Shown: piece after piece, positions 16,581 through 24,568 of the stretch
Layout: each line of letters starts with the position of its first letter
How positions within the stretch are numbered: position 1 is the stretch's first letter
Source of the DNA: an uncultured Bacteroidales bacterium
GTDB taxonomy: Bacteria > Bacteroidota > Bacteroidia > Bacteroidales > FEN-979
Reading direction: 5' to 3'
DNA: 64,000 nt
Assembly: GCA_903926565.1 (NCBI GenBank)
Contig: CAIYJU010000183.1
Coordinates: 1 to 64,000 of the forward strand
Made by a program: the position numbers and the translations under genes
The notes under the pieces: generated by a model
Told to the model about the DNA's origin: nothing
Seen by the model: only the letters and a program-made list of their open reading frames with translations
The model's database searches: none

Positions 16581-16626
16581 CCTCACCCCCTGCACCCCCT
16601 CTCCTGAATGAGAGGGGGACGTGGTG
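16581..16626. repeat. C-rich palindromic element, copy 1 of 3
   Basis: CCTCACCCCCTGCACC leads into a hairpin with arms CCCCCTCTC (16595-16603) and GAGAGGGGG (16610-16618), then ACGTGGTG. Related copies lie at 47035-47085 and 54237-54287. It sits between the LytTR gene and the TolC-type gene and could attenuate read-through between them. Confidence 0.8.
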
Positions 16627-16646
16627 CATGGAAATTAGCATTTTAC

Positions 16647-17993
16647 ATGATGAATAAAACCAATTTACTATTAGTCGTCTTCATTCTTGCTTCAGCAATT
16701 GCAGAAGCCCAAAATAAGCCCTGGACGTTTCAGCAATGCCTGGATACGGCGCTTCAACGGAATATTTCGGTGAACCAGAGCCGCATGAGCAATGAACTCG
16801 ATAAGGTTGCGCTTGAACAATCAAAGGCCAACCGCATCCCGAGCCTAAGCGCAAATGCCAGTGAAGCGCTCAATGTCGGCAAAAACGTTGATCCTACCAC
16901 AAACGGCTTTGTCACGCAGGCATACCATTCAACGAATGTTGGAGTAAGCAGCAGTTATAACCTCTTTAACGGGTTGCAGAATGCCAACACCATCAAACAA
17001 AACAGGCTGAATGTACAATCAGGGCAGTATGATGTTGAAAAGGCAAAAAATGATGTGACCCTGAACATTACTACGGGGTATCTGCAGGTTTTATTTGCCG
17101 GGGAGATCCTTTCAGCCGCGAAAAGCCAGGAGGCGGCTACTGCTGCACAGGTTGACAGGACTGAAAAGATGGTGAATGCCGGTAAGTCACCCGAAAGTGA
17201 CCTCCTGCAGATTAAGTCACAGCTGGCCACCGACAATCTTTCGGTCATCACCTCACAGAATCAGCTCGACATGGCTAAGGTGACCCTGATGCAACTCATG
17301 GAAATTCCCATCACCGACAATTTTGAGGTGGCGGTTCCCGTGATGGATGAGTCTTTGGCGGGTATATTGCAGACCAACGCGGAGATCTATCAGAAATCGC
17401 TGTCCGTTCAACCGCAGATAACCAGTGCTTCGTTGCAAACCAGTTCGTCGGAGATGGCGTTGAAGATCGCCAGGGGCGCCCACTGGCCAAGCCTGAGACT
17501 CGGCGCCAACCTGAACACCAACTACGCTTCAAGCAGAAAGCAGGGGACGAATGTAAACCCGGAAGGATATCCCTTTTTTCAGCAGATGTGGGATAACATC
17601 GGACAGTCATTTTCCATGGGATTATCAATTCCCATATACAGTAACAGGCAAATTCAAAGCAACATTGAACGGGCCACAATAAATCTGATTACCATGCAAT
17701 TGAGTGAACAGAATGTGAAAAATGTATTGCGAAAAAATGTGGAGCAAACCTACACCGACATGCGTGCCTCCATTAAGAAATATGAGGCGACAAAGCAACA
17801 GGTTGCCGCGGTGGAGGCGGTATACAGCAATGCAGAAAAGAAGTTCACCGTAGGGGTGATGAGTGCCACCGATTTTCTGATCCAGAAGAACAATTTTACA
17901 CAATCGCAGTCAAACCTGATACGGGCGAAATACGATTACATTTTTAAGCGGAAGATCCTTGATTTTTACCAGGGAAACCCGATTGTTTTTTAA
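16647..17993 (+). CDS. TolC-family outer-membrane efflux protein
   Basis: The ATG at 16647 gives 448 residues with a signal peptide (MMNKTNLLLVVFILASAIAEA) and two OEP repeats of long alpha-helices, with typical stretches WTFQQCLDTALQRNISV at the start and SYNLFNGLQNANTIKQN in the first half. It forms the trimeric outer-membrane tunnel for the adaptor and MacB-type transporter encoded next. Upstream in-frame codons (from 16608) run into the C-rich repeat and are unlikely to be translated. The gene is followed by a tandem repeat and the adaptor gene in the same direction. Confidence 0.93.
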   Translation: MMNKTNLLLVVFILASAIAEAQNKPWTFQQCLDTALQRNISVNQSRMSNELDKVALEQSKANRIPSLSANASEALNVGKNVDPTTNGFVTQAYHSTNVGVSSSYNLFNGLQNANTIKQNRLNVQSGQYDVEKAKNDVTLNITTGYLQVLFAGEILSAAKSQEAATAAQVDRTEKMVNAGKSPESDLLQIKSQLATDNLSVITSQNQLDMAKVTLMQLMEIPITDNFEVAVPVMDESLAGILQTNAEIYQKSLSVQPQITSASLQTSSSEMALKIARGAHWPSLRLGANLNTNYASSRKQGTNVNPEGYPFFQQMWDNIGQSFSMGLSIPIYSNRQIQSNIERATINLITMQLSEQNVKNVLRKNVEQTYTDMRASIKKYEATKQQVAAVEAVYSNAEKKFTVGVMSATDFLIQKNNFTQSQSNLIRAKYDYIFKRKILDFYQGNPIVF

Positions 17994-17995
17994 TG

Positions 17996-18050
17996 CACCC
18001 TGACGGGGTCCATCACCCTGACGGGGTCCATCACCCTGACAGGGTCAAAC
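17996..18050. repeat. 18-bp tandem repeat, almost three copies
   Basis: The unit CACCCTGACGGGGTCCAT is repeated twice and followed by a third, changed copy (CACCCTGACAGGGTCAA). Each unit holds the palindrome ACCCTGACGGGGT with one imperfect pair. It lies between the TolC-type gene and the adaptor gene and is readable in frame with the adaptor upstream of its likely start, giving an artificial extension of HPDGVH repeats. Confidence 0.85.
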
Positions 18051-18088
18051 ATGAAGTTAATAACCTGAACGAAGAAACAAAACAGAAG

Positions 18089-19486
18089 ATGAAAAAAGCA
18101 TATTGGATTATTGCAGCAGTCGTTGTTGTATTGGCAGGGATTGCCCTCTGGATGATCGTGGGAAAGAAAAAATCAGCCGCAGTGGAATACCGTACCGCCA
18201 AAGTGGAAAAGGGGGATATCCAGGTAACGGTAAGAGCCAGCGGAACCCTCCAGGCCGTAACGACCGTGCAGGTGGGAACCCAGGTTTCGGGAATCATCAA
18301 AAAAATATATGCCGATTTCAACTCCGTGGTTAAAGAGGGGCAGGTGATCGCGGTTCTTGATACGATTTTGCTGGCACAGGCTGTCGACGATGCCAGGGCT
18401 TCACTCAGGAAATCGGAAATCCAGGTAAATCAGTCAAAACGTGACTTCGACCGCACCAAAGTGCTGTTCGAACAAAAGGTCATGGCCCAGGCCGATTTTG
18501 ACCTTGCCCTTACCACGTATGAAACTGCTGTTGCAAACTCCATCTCGGCCCAATCGGCCCTGAGCCGGGCCAAAATCAACCTGAGGTATGCCACCATCGT
18601 CGCACCCATCTCAGGTGTGGTGGTTTCACGTGCTGTAGATGTCGGCCAAACTGTCGCTGCAAGCTTTAGCACTCCCACCATGTTCACCATTGCCAACGAC
18701 CTCACCAAGATGCAGGTTCAGGCCAACATCGACGAGGGCGACATTGGGAAGATAGCTGTTGACCAAACCGTAAAATTTACGGTAGATGCATACCCCGACA
18801 TGACCTTCGACGGAACAGTGCGCCAGGTGAGGCTCCAGCCGGTCGTGACACAGAATGTGGTTAATTATACAGTGATCATCGATGTGCCAAACCCCGACCT
18901 GAAGCTGCTGCCCGGGATGACTGCCAACATTACCGTGATGATCCAGGAAGAGAAGGATGTGCTCAAAGTTCCATCCACAGCGCTGCGCTTTTCACCACCT
19001 CAGGAGTATCTGGATGCCCTTGAGAAAAACCTGCCGGATTCAATAAAGAAGAAGCGCGCTCAATGGGGCAGTGGCGCCGGCCGTCACACCGGGGCCGGTA
19101 ACGGCACCGGCGGCGGCTCCGGAGATGGTTCGGGCGGCGGCTCGCGCAGAAGCAGTGCAGGAGTGCAGGGGGGAATGTCCGGGACCATGATGACCGGAGG
19201 AATGCCTGGTGCCGGCATGCAGGGTAACCATGGAAGTGGTGAAAACCGGCGACGCGGAAATTTTGGAATGCTGTGGGTCAAAGTTGGCGATTCGCTTCTG
19301 CCACGGAGGGTAAGAACCGGGGTGACCGATGGATTAAATACCGAAATTCGGGGGAAAATAGAGGAAGGAGAGGAGGTCGTGCTCAGCATGACCACCGCGC
19401 AAACAACGCAAACCGGCCAGCAACAACAAAACCCCTTTGCACCTACAATGCAGCGGGGTAGCACCAGTGGCAGGGGAGGACATTAA
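18089..19486 (+). CDS. MacA-like periplasmic efflux adaptor (HlyD/RND-MFP family)
   Basis: The ATG at 18089 gives 465 residues: a short cytoplasmic start, one membrane anchor (AYWIIAAVVVVLAGIALWMIV), a barrel-sandwich/lipoyl domain (GTLQAVTTVQVGTQVSGIIKKI, then ATIVAPISGVVVSRAVDVGQTV), a helical hairpin between them, and a beta-barrel region. Between the barrel and the last membrane-proximal strands is a Gly/Ser-rich insert of about 65 residues, with methionines (GMSGTMMTGGMPGAGMQG), probably disordered. It would link the TolC-type tunnel to the MacB-type transporter. The start upstream at 17993 would translate the tandem repeat and is rejected. Confidence 0.92.
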   Translation: MKKAYWIIAAVVVVLAGIALWMIVGKKKSAAVEYRTAKVEKGDIQVTVRASGTLQAVTTVQVGTQVSGIIKKIYADFNSVVKEGQVIAVLDTILLAQAVDDARASLRKSEIQVNQSKRDFDRTKVLFEQKVMAQADFDLALTTYETAVANSISAQSALSRAKINLRYATIVAPISGVVVSRAVDVGQTVAASFSTPTMFTIANDLTKMQVQANIDEGDIGKIAVDQTVKFTVDAYPDMTFDGTVRQVRLQPVVTQNVVNYTVIIDVPNPDLKLLPGMTANITVMIQEEKDVLKVPSTALRFSPPQEYLDALEKNLPDSIKKKRAQWGSGAGRHTGAGNGTGGGSGDGSGGGSRRSSAGVQGGMSGTMMTGGMPGAGMQGNHGSGENRRRGNFGMLWVKVGDSLLPRRVRTGVTDGLNTEIRGKIEEGEEVVLSMTTAQTTQTGQQQQNPFAPTMQRGSTSGRGGH

Positions 19487-19487
19487 C

Positions 19488-20243
19488 ATGGACAAACCAA
19501 TCATTTCAGTCAGGGCACTTGTCAAAACCTATAAAATGGGGGATGTGGAGGTTCATGCCCTGCGAGGTGTCAATGCCGAAATCGGAAAGGATGATTTCGT
19601 GGCCATCCTGGGAAAAAGCGGTTCCGGGAAGTCAACCTTCATGAACATCATTGGATGCCTGGATGTGCCAACCCGTGGCCAGTATCATCTTGATGGTGTA
19701 GATGTCAGCAGTCTCACCAAAGATCAGCTTGCCAACCTCAGAAACCGGAAAATAGGATTTGTGTTCCAGTCATTTAATTTGCTTTCAAGGACTTCTGCAT
19801 TGGAAAATGTCGAACTTCCATTGATGTATAACAAGAAAATAACCTCCCGGGATATGCGGGAGCGTTCCCTGAACGCACTCGAAGCGGTAGGTCTTGCTGA
19901 CCGTGCGCACCATTTCCCGAATCAACTCTCCGGCGGTGAGCAGCAGCGTGTGGCCATTGCACGCTCCCTGGTGAACGATCCGGTGGTGATTCTGGCCGAT
20001 GAGCCCACCGGGAACCTCGACACCCGTACAAGCCTTGAAGTGATGGCCATCTTCCAAAAGTTGAACCGGAAGGGGATCACCATCGTAATTGTAACACATG
20101 AGGCAGATATCGCTGCATTTACCAAACGAAATATCACATTCCGCGATGGTAAAATCATTAAATCCGTTGAAGTGAATAAACCAAGGAATGCCGTTCATGA
20201 ACTCGCTAACATGCCTGTGATGGTTGAGGAGGAAGAAGTATGA
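19488..20243 (+). CDS. MacB-type ABC transporter ATP-binding protein
   Basis: The 251-residue ATPase has Walker A GKSGSGKST, Q-loop FVFQSFNLL, ABC signature LSGGEQQRVAIARSL, Walker B VVILADEPTGNLD and H-loop VIVTHE. It is the LolD/MacB-type nucleotide-binding subunit energising the permease encoded next. The ATG at 19488 is preceded by AGGGGAGGA and starts 1 bp after the adaptor stop; the upstream start at 19437 would overlap the adaptor. The 3' end overlaps the permease start by 4 bp, a translational-coupling arrangement. Confidence 0.95.
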   Translation: MDKPIISVRALVKTYKMGDVEVHALRGVNAEIGKDDFVAILGKSGSGKSTFMNIIGCLDVPTRGQYHLDGVDVSSLTKDQLANLRNRKIGFVFQSFNLLSRTSALENVELPLMYNKKITSRDMRERSLNALEAVGLADRAHHFPNQLSGGEQQRVAIARSLVNDPVVILADEPTGNLDTRTSLEVMAIFQKLNRKGITIVIVTHEADIAAFTKRNITFRDGKIIKSVEVNKPRNAVHELANMPVMVEEEEV

Positions 20244-21460
20244 AAATGAAAAATCTGTTAAAGGCAGCCCTTCGGTCACTTGCAAAAAATAAAATGCGTA
20301 CATTCCTTACCATGCTGGGCATCATCATCGGGGTTGCATCTGTGATTGCCATGCTGGCCATTGGCCAGGGTTCCAAGCAAAGCATCCAGGCGCAGATCTC
20401 CACCCTCGGAACCAACGTGCTCATGATCTTTCCACAGGCAAGCAGTGCAGGTGGCGTGCGCATGGAGGCAGGCTCTTCCCAGAAGATGACCATCGAGGAT
20501 GTCACTGCGATTACCGAACGCTGTCCGTCTGTGGCGTATGTTACCCCGCAGGTGCGCAGCAGCGGACAACTTGTCAATGGAAATTTGAACTGGAGAACAT
20601 CTGTGTACGGTGTTTATCCGAATTACTTTGAGATCAGGAACCTCAACCTGGTCAGCGGAAGCTTATTCACCATGAGTGACGACCGCAGCGCAACCAAAGT
20701 TTGTGTGATCGGGCAAACGGTGGTCACAAACCTGTTTGGCACAGATGCTGACCCGGTTGGGAGTTTTATCCGGATCAATAAAATTCCGTTTAAGATAGTG
20801 GGCGTTACCGAGAAAAAAGGGCAAAACGCTTACGGGCAGGACCAGGACGATATGGTAATCGCCCCGTTTTCCACCGTGCAGAAGCGAATAATGGCCATTA
20901 CCCACATTCAGAGCATGCTTGCGTCAGCCAGGTCAGAACCGCTGATAACCAACGCATCACAGGAGATCAAAGATGTGCTGAAGGCCAAACACAACCTGGG
21001 ACCGTCGGAAGATCCCGATTTTACCATACGTACACAAACTGACATTGCAGCCGCGGCAACTGCAACCTCAGGGATTCTCACCATTTTGCTTGCAACCATT
21101 GCCAGCATCTCCCTGCTCGTCGGGGGCATCGGGATCATGAACATCATGCTGGTATCGGTGACAGAACGTACCCGTGAGATCGGGATCCGCATGAGCGTGG
21201 GCGCCCGCGGGCGTGACGTCCTGCTTCAGTTTCTCATCGAAGCACTGCTGATCAGCCTGCTTGGAGGTTTCATAGGTGTTTCGCTTGGGGTTCTTGTCTC
21301 CCAGCTGATTGCCAACATCCTCAACTGGCCGGTGACCATCACGATCCAGTCCATCCTGATGTCGTTCATCTTCTCATCAGCCATCGGAATATTTTTCGGC
21401 TGGTACCCGGCGCGTAAAGCTGCCGGACTGAATCCGATAGATGCGTTAAGATACGAGTAA
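20240..21460 (+). CDS. MacB-type ABC transporter permease
   Basis: The 406-residue protein has an N-terminal membrane helix (MRTFLTMLGIIIGVASVIAMLAIGQG), a large periplasmic MacB_PCD domain (about residues 40-270) and a C-terminal FtsX domain with three membrane helices, including the GGIGIMNIMLVSVTERTREIGIRMSVGA signature (split: GGIGIMNIMLVSV, TERTREIGIRMSVGA). With the ATPase it works as a mechanotransmission pump that drives substrate from the periplasm through the TolC-type tunnel. Last gene of the 16647-21460 operon. Substrate unknown; peptide or macrolide-like molecules are typical. Confidence 0.95.
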   Translation: MKMKNLLKAALRSLAKNKMRTFLTMLGIIIGVASVIAMLAIGQGSKQSIQAQISTLGTNVLMIFPQASSAGGVRMEAGSSQKMTIEDVTAITERCPSVAYVTPQVRSSGQLVNGNLNWRTSVYGVYPNYFEIRNLNLVSGSLFTMSDDRSATKVCVIGQTVVTNLFGTDADPVGSFIRINKIPFKIVGVTEKKGQNAYGQDQDDMVIAPFSTVQKRIMAITHIQSMLASARSEPLITNASQEIKDVLKAKHNLGPSEDPDFTIRTQTDIAAAATATSGILTILLATIASISLLVGGIGIMNIMLVSVTERTREIGIRMSVGARGRDVLLQFLIEALLISLLGGFIGVSLGVLVSQLIANILNWPVTITIQSILMSFIFSSAIGIFFGWYPARKAAGLNPIDALRYE

Positions 21461-21464
21461 GGAA

Positions 21465-21494
21465 GTGTTAAGTGATTAAGTGTTAAGTGTTAAG
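21465..21494. repeat. Short tandem repeat at the 3' end of tmk
   Basis: Words of the type GTGTTAAG are repeated four times (one as TGATTAAG) between the convergent permease and tmk genes. On the minus strand the repeat supplies the last residues (LTLNT) and stop codon of tmk, so it has probably extended or replaced the original gene end. Confidence 0.6.
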
Positions 21495-22105
21495 ATGGAT
21501 AGGTGGTGGCGGATGTCGGCGGCGATCAGTTCCTGGGAGCGGTTTCCGTCGGTGATGAATATTTTCTCAACAGATTTTAGCTTTTCAATGGCTTCATAGT
21601 ACTTTTCGCGGACAATTATCAGGTTTTCCATCGTTTCAAATAGCTCAAGGGAGGTTCGTCCCTTCTTAAGGCGTGCCATGCTGATTTCGGGGAAGATGTC
21701 GATATAAATGTTGATATCCGGCCGCATTAGATCAGCGCTCAGGGAATTTGCCCCGATCACCCATTCGAGCGGCATGTGGGCGCCATGATAGGCGTACGAA
21801 GAGAGGTAATACCGGTCGGTAATTACAGTATAACCCTCGTCCAGCTTCTTCAGAATTCCATCGGTTTTGTTCAAAAGGTGATCCAGCCTGTCGGCTACGA
21901 AAAGCCCGGCAATGGTGCGATGATCTGCTTCGATTTTATGGCTGAAGATGCTCCGGATGATAGAACCGATGTGACTGTTGGTGGGTTCAACCGTGCAATA
22001 GACCTTATGCCCGGACTTTTCCAGGTGTTCGGTGAGCAGTTTTACCTGGGTGCTTTTTCCGCTTCCATCAATGCCTTCAAAGGCGATAAACAGGTTTTTT
22101 CTCAT
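21476..22105 (-). CDS. tmk: Thymidylate kinase
   Basis: The 209-residue enzyme has the P-loop FEGIDGSGKSTQ (residues 8-19), the DR(Y/H) motif in ITDRYYLSSYAYHG and the dTMP-binding arginine region VADRLDHL. It phosphorylates dTMP to dTDP in the cytoplasm, an essential step to dTTP. Length is normal. The last few residues are encoded by a tandem repeat. It is on the opposite strand to the efflux operon and convergent with it. A good TAnnTTTG element lies 25 bp upstream of the ATG. Confidence 0.95.
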   Translation of the reverse strand: MRKNLFIAFEGIDGSGKSTQVKLLTEHLEKSGHKVYCTVEPTNSHIGSIIRSIFSHKIEADHRTIAGLFVADRLDHLLNKTDGILKKLDEGYTVITDRYYLSSYAYHGAHMPLEWVIGANSLSADLMRPDINIYIDIFPEISMARLKKGRTSLELFETMENLIIVREKYYEAIEKLKSVEKIFITDGNRSQELIAADIRHHLSILTLNT

Positions 22106-22130
22106 CTTCGGTAAGGATCATTTCAGCGCA

Positions 22131-22138
22131 CAAAAGTA
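22131..22138 (-). promoter_or_regulatory. TAnnTTTG promoter element of tmk
   Basis: On the minus strand TACTTTTG ends 25 bp before the tmk ATG and fits the Bacteroidota -7 consensus. No clear -33 box was found. Confidence 0.55.
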
Positions 22139-22208
22139 GCGTAAAATCCTGTTGTTTCTTTTCCCCCTGATGAAAAAGCGATAGAAGAAATGAGCAGAAG
22201 CCAATTTG

Positions 22209-22622
22209 TTAATTGTAATTCACGAATATCTGGTAAGGACCTGATGGCTGGAACAACCCGCTTTTAACCTTTTCGTCGAATGCAACATTCAAACATATGG
22301 TTGTCATGTCAATGGAGGCTGCCTTCTGCCTTTTTAAACTCAGGCTGTAACTCACTTTTTGTGTCCCGTCTTTACTGGTCAGCACTGGCTGGAGGTCCGA
22401 AATACATATTTCAAAAACGCTGTTCGCTCCGTTTTTCAGGAGAAATTCAGTGCCATTCGGAGAAGATAATGAGATGCTGCAAATGTCCTCCGGATTGATG
22501 ATCCTGGCATTAATTTTGGGGGTGAAGGATAACTGTGCCATGGAGGAGGTGGCCGTCAATATCAGCACCATTATTGTGAACAATGAGGTGATGAGTGCTT
22601 TCTTTATTCTTTTTAGCTCCAT
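22209..22622 (-). CDS. Small secreted protein of unknown function
   Basis: The ATG at 22622 gives 137 residues starting MELKRIKKALITSLFTIMVL with a signal peptide ending at SSMAQ. The mature part (LSFTPKINARIINPEDICS.., ISDLQPVLTSKDG) looks like a single beta-sandwich domain. No family was recognised. A longer frame back to 22721 exists but would place 33 residues before the signal peptide. It is followed by tmk in the same direction, 103 bp away. Confidence 0.6.
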   Translation of the reverse strand: MELKRIKKALITSLFTIMVLILTATSSMAQLSFTPKINARIINPEDICSISLSSPNGTEFLLKNGANSVFEICISDLQPVLTSKDGTQKVSYSLSLKRQKAASIDMTTICLNVAFDEKVKSGLFQPSGPYQIFVNYN

Positions 22623-22956
22623 GATTCTGCAACGTTTATAACTTGGGATTCCTGTAAATTGAATATTTGCAGGAACCCACAATGAAATAATTGAGCCAAA
22701 GAAATTGGATGGGATAAACAACCGGAAAACAAAGTGTTGAAAATAATCAAGTTGTTAACAAGTTCTCAATGTCGGAGTAGAATCCAGATATGAGAGCGTT
22801 TCTGCACGCCAAATAATAGGTTCAAGATATAAACCCATTTGTGCTTCCCTGCTTTCGGGACGGGAGGAGCCGGGGCAGGGCAGGCATGAACATGTTGGTA
22901 CTTCAGCAATCTTTCATTTTATTTGTGAAGATTTTAACGATATTGAAAAAAATTTA

Positions 22957-22964
22957 TATCTTTG
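22957..22964 (+). promoter_or_regulatory. TAnnTTTG promoter element upstream of nuoA
   Basis: TATCTTTG lies 19 bp before the nuoA ATG at 22984 and is the only good promoter match upstream of the operon. The -33 region is A/T-rich without an exact TTTG at 19-20 bp. It is probably the main promoter for the nuo genes. Confidence 0.6.
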
Positions 22965-22983
22965 TCAAGAATAATTCTAAATA

Positions 22984-23367
22984 ATGGACGCCAGCTTTTT
23001 CCCGTCAGATTACATTCCCGTGTTGGTTCAGTCAGCAGTCGCTTTTGGTTTTGTGGCAGTTACAATGTTTGCAACCCATGTTATCGGAGGCAAACGAAAA
23101 AAATTTCACACCATCAGGAAGGATCAGAATTTTGAATGCGGGATCGAAGTACAAGGCAATGCACGCTTTCCTTTTTCAGTCAAATATTTTTTAATCGCCA
23201 TCCTTTTTGTCCTTTTCGATGTGGAGATCATCTTCTTCTATCCATGGGCTGTTAATTTCAAGGAATTCGGCTGGGATGGTTTTTGGGAAATGCTTTTATT
23301 CCTGGGTTTTCTGCTGTTCGGATTTTGGTATATTATCAAGAAAGGTGCCCTTAACTGGGAGGATTAG
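22984..23367 (+). CDS. nuoA: NADH-quinone oxidoreductase subunit A
   Basis: The 127-residue membrane subunit has three transmembrane helices and the NuoA signature QNFECGIEVQGNARFPFSVKYFLIAILFVLFDVEIIFFYPWA (seen in parts: FECGI, KYFLIAILFVLFDVE). It anchors the connection between the hydrophilic arm and the membrane arm of complex I. First gene of the cluster, 19 bp after a promoter element. Followed by a palindromic element before nuoB. Confidence 0.96.
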   Translation: MDASFFPSDYIPVLVQSAVAFGFVAVTMFATHVIGGKRKKFHTIRKDQNFECGIEVQGNARFPFSVKYFLIAILFVLFDVEIIFFYPWAVNFKEFGWDGFWEMLLFLGFLLFGFWYIIKKGALNWED

Positions 23368-23473
23368 AAAAATGCAAAATGCAGAGTGCAAAGGCAAATT
23401 TCAAATTTTGCAGTAGTTGAAGTTGAACAAAAATTTGACATTTGATTTTGCATTTTCCAATTTGAATTCAATT
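23368..23473. repeat. nuo-cluster palindrome, copy 1 (nuoA-nuoB gap)
   Basis: Left arm with AATGCAAAATGCAGAGTGCA..GGCAAATTTCAAATTTT, right arm AAATTTGACATTTGATTTTG..CATTTTCCAATTTGAATT; the right arm is an imperfect reverse complement of the left. The central loop (about 23410-23430) is not conserved between copies. It fills the whole gap, ending 2 bp before the nuoB ATG. Copies 2-4 are before nuoE, nuoI and nuoL. Confidence 0.85.
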
Positions 23474-23475
23474 AA

Positions 23476-24030
23476 ATGGACAGGACGATCCCGACATATA
23501 ACAAAGTTGAACCACCCGACGGTTATACCGCCCCGGGAATATTTGCAACCTCATTTGATAAAGTTGTTGGCATCGCACGAAGCAATTCGATCTGGCCATT
23601 GCCTTTTGCTACCTCGTGCTGCGGCATTGAATTCATGGCAACAATGGGTGCGCATTATGATCTTGGAAGATTTGGAGCTGAAAGGCTCAGTTTTAGTCCG
23701 CGCCAGGCCGACCTGCTGATGGTGATGGGGACGATTGCAAAAAAAATGGCACCGGTGATTCAACAGGTTTATATCCAGATGGCCGAGCCACGCTGGGTAC
23801 TTGCTGTTGGCGCCTGTGCGTCCAGCGGAGGAATTTTTGATACCTACAGTGTACTCCAGGGGATCGATCGGGTTGTTCCGGTTGATGTATACGTGCCGGG
23901 TTGTCCGCCACGGCCTGAGCAGATCATCAACGGCTTTATGAAGATCCAGGACCTGGTGGTAAATGAATCACTGAGGCGCAGGTACTCCCCGGAATACAGG
24001 GAATTGCTGGCTTCATACGGGATCATGTAG
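23476..24030 (+). CDS. nuoB: NADH-quinone oxidoreductase subunit B
   Basis: The 184-residue subunit carries the four cysteines of the N2 [4Fe-4S] cluster: the tandem pair in TSCCGIEFM, then VGACASSGG and VPGCPPRPE. It passes electrons to quinone at the junction of the two arms. The stop codon lies inside a perfect 34-bp palindrome. The start is preceded by the repeat-derived leader (TTGAATTCAATTAA) with no evident Shine-Dalgarno sequence. Confidence 0.97.
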   Translation: MDRTIPTYNKVEPPDGYTAPGIFATSFDKVVGIARSNSIWPLPFATSCCGIEFMATMGAHYDLGRFGAERLSFSPRQADLLMVMGTIAKKMAPVIQQVYIQMAEPRWVLAVGACASSGGIFDTYSVLQGIDRVVPVDVYVPGCPPRPEQIINGFMKIQDLVVNESLRRRYSPEYRELLASYGIM

Positions 24031-24057
24031 ATACGGGGCATGCCCCGTATCTACATG
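24024..24057. repeat. 34-bp perfect palindrome containing the nuoB stop codon
   Basis: CATGTAGATACGGGGCA followed directly by its exact reverse complement. The nuoB TAG (24028-24030) is in the left arm, so the element provides the last codons and stop of nuoB. Seventeen base pairs without a loop would form a strong hairpin or cruciform between nuoB and nuoC. Confidence 0.9.
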
Positions 24058-24073
24058 TCGATTATTTAAAAAG

Positions 24074-24568
24074 ATGGAAAACACCTACATAACCGATCTG
24101 CTGCATAAGCACTTCTCCCACGATATCCTTGAAAAGGAGACCGGCGGAGATATCCTCACAGTGATCGTTACATCCCCCGTGATCCATGATGTGATCAGGT
24201 TTTTGAAGGAAACTGAAAATATGAACTTTAACTTCCTGACAGACCTTTGTGGCATTCACTATCCCGACCGCGGGTTGCCGCTCGGAGTTGTGTATCACCT
24301 GCACAACCTGTCGGAAAATAAACGCATTCGGGTTAAAACATTCGTTACTGTCAGCAATCCAACAATCCCTACTGTCACAGACCTGTTTTCAACAGCAAAC
24401 TGGATGGAACGCGAAACTTATGATTTTTACGGGATCCTTTTTGAAGGGCACCCCAACCTGAAACGGATTTTAAATGTAGAATACATGGATTTTTTCCCGA
24501 TGCGCAAGGAATATCCTCTCGAGGATCCGACAAGGGAAGACAAAGATGACAGATATTTTGGAAGATAA
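24074..24568 (+). CDS. nuoC: NADH-quinone oxidoreductase subunit C
   Basis: The 164-residue subunit has the 30-kDa complex I signature ERETYDFYGILFEGHPNLKRIL (seen as WMERETYDFYGI, FEGHPNLKRI), ending MRKEYPLED as usual. It is a hydrophilic-arm subunit next to NuoD. It is separate from nuoD here (no C-D fusion) and overlaps its start by 23 bp. Length is normal for the separate form. Confidence 0.96.
   Translation: MENTYITDLLHKHFSHDILEKETGGDILTVIVTSPVIHDVIRFLKETENMNFNFLTDLCGIHYPDRGLPLGVVYHLHNLSENKRIRVKTFVTVSNPTIPTVTDLFSTANWMERETYDFYGILFEGHPNLKRILNVEYMDFFPMRKEYPLEDPTREDKDDRYFGR

Noticed and set aside
17996-18050. Possible CRISPR-like repeats
   Set aside because: The 18-bp units are directly adjacent, with no spacers, and no cas gene is present.
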